Shown one piece after another: positions 15,549-15,987 of a stretch of 15,987 nucleotides of DNA. Source of the DNA: Lachnoclostridium sp. UBA3320 (lineage in GTDB: Bacteria; Bacillota; Clostridia; Lachnospirales; Lachnospiraceae); assembly GCA_002361175.1 (NCBI GenBank), contig DESG01000166.1, forward strand, positions 1-15,987, read 5' to 3'. The notes beneath the pieces are model-generated. The model was not told the origin of the DNA, ran no database searches, and saw nothing but the letters and a program-made list of their open reading frames with translations. The position numbers and the translations under genes are program-made. Position 1 is the stretch's first letter, and every line of letters begins with the position of its first letter.

Positions 15549-15987
15549 TGCTTTATTTCACCTCCATTGAAATGATACTCAAGACTACCATCCTCAAGCA
15601 CTGTTATGCTTTCAATCTGTTTCTCAAACTCCGCTGCATCAAATTTCTCCATTCCAAGTATCTGTACTGATATCCTCTTTAATTTTTCTTCACTAAAATT
15701 TATACTTATGCAATTCATTCCTGCTTTCTTTTTGGAACAGCATATCCAATGAACATATGTTTTTCCTTTTACTTTACATTTTTTTCGTGTGAAAAAATTT
15801 CCACAGATGCCACATCTAATCCTTCTGGTAAATGGATATGTGCGATTCTGCATTGCTGCCCTCCGTTCCATTTCCACCTGTACTTTTGCGTAAGTCTCAC
15901 GGTCAATGATAGCTTCGTGGCAGTCAGGCATATAATACTGTGGCAACTCGCCATTGTTTTTTACCTTTGTCTTTGTGATAGAGTCAG
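15533..15987 (-). CDS. C-terminal part of another serine recombinase, running off the right edge
   Basis: Open from the window edge: DSITKTKVKNNGELPQYYM, then HEAIIDRETYAKVQVEMERR, a zinc ribbon CGICGNFFTRKKC with a second cysteine group in HWICCSKKKAGMNC, and a C-terminal FEKQIESITVLEDGSLEYHF strand. These are the ends of the recombinase domain, ribbon and tail of a large serine recombinase. It ends 16 bp inside the next recombinase gene. A TTG at 15946 is internal to the domain and not a start. The catalytic domain should lie beyond the window. Confidence 0.85.
   Translation of the reverse strand, partial: DSITKTKVKNNGELPQYYMPDCHEAIIDRETYAKVQVEMERRAAMQNRTYPFTRRIRCGICGNFFTRKKCKVKGKTYVHWICCSKKKAGMNCISINFSEEKLKRISVQILGMEKFDAAEFEKQIESITVLEDGSLEYHFNGGEIKQWQKV

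Larger units (their letters stand above)
12562..15987. mobile_element. Probable left end of an integrated element with stacked serine recombinases
   Basis: From the break in the 12080 gene to the window's end the genes are a recombinase remnant, an acetyltransferase, a complete large serine recombinase and part of another recombinase overlapping it. Runs of such recombinases at one end are common in clostridial integrative elements. Base composition rises in the recombinase genes compared with the AT-rich left side. The exact boundary and any attachment site cannot be fixed without the other end. Confidence 0.45.

Overview
The window is AT-rich and looks like a Clostridia (probably Lachnospiraceae) chromosome. 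This rests on GHKL/LytTR signalling genes, a DUF3842 protein, a fragment of a sporulation-type protein, strong SD sequences, and stacked serine recombinases. The species cannot be named from the sequence.

Left part (1-8265, minus strand): one apparent operon read right to left. A good promoter (8237-8265) overlaps a 17-bp palindrome. A leader of about 185 nt follows, with an intrinsic terminator, a mutually exclusive upstream hairpin and a possible 10-codon leader peptide. The genes are a lipoprotein solute-binding protein of the nickel/peptide class, a double-ABC ATPase, two permeases, a LarE-type sulfur transferase, a LytTR response regulator and a GHKL sensor kinase. Spacings are very short or overlapping throughout. 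A further open frame starts in an ATGA overlap at 84 and leaves the window. LarE works in nickel-pincer cofactor synthesis, so nickel or nickel-chelate uptake is a reasonable guess for the transporter, but peptide uptake is not excluded.

Middle part (8349-10516, plus strand): divergent from the operon are a small Cro/C1-type regulator, a nitrilase-superfamily amidohydrolase fused to a GNAT acetyltransferase, a 26-codon ORF coupled by ATGA, and a DUF3842 protein. A convergent PLP aminotransferase (10602-11891, minus) follows, sharing a hairpin region with DUF3842.

Right part (12080-15987): the N-terminal part of a sporulation/cell-wall-type protein is cut off at about codon 163 and meets the tail of a broken serine recombinase. 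Next come an array of TTTGATTTT boxes spaced about 20 bp apart, an acetyltransferase with its own strong promoter, a complete 525-aa large serine recombinase, and the C-terminal part of another recombinase that runs off the window. This looks like the edge of an integrated element, possibly one that split the sporulation-type gene.

The strongest leads for something new are the leader attenuator, the transporter-LarE-two-component unit, the hydrolase-acetyltransferase fusion, the interrupted gene at the element edge, and the phased box array.
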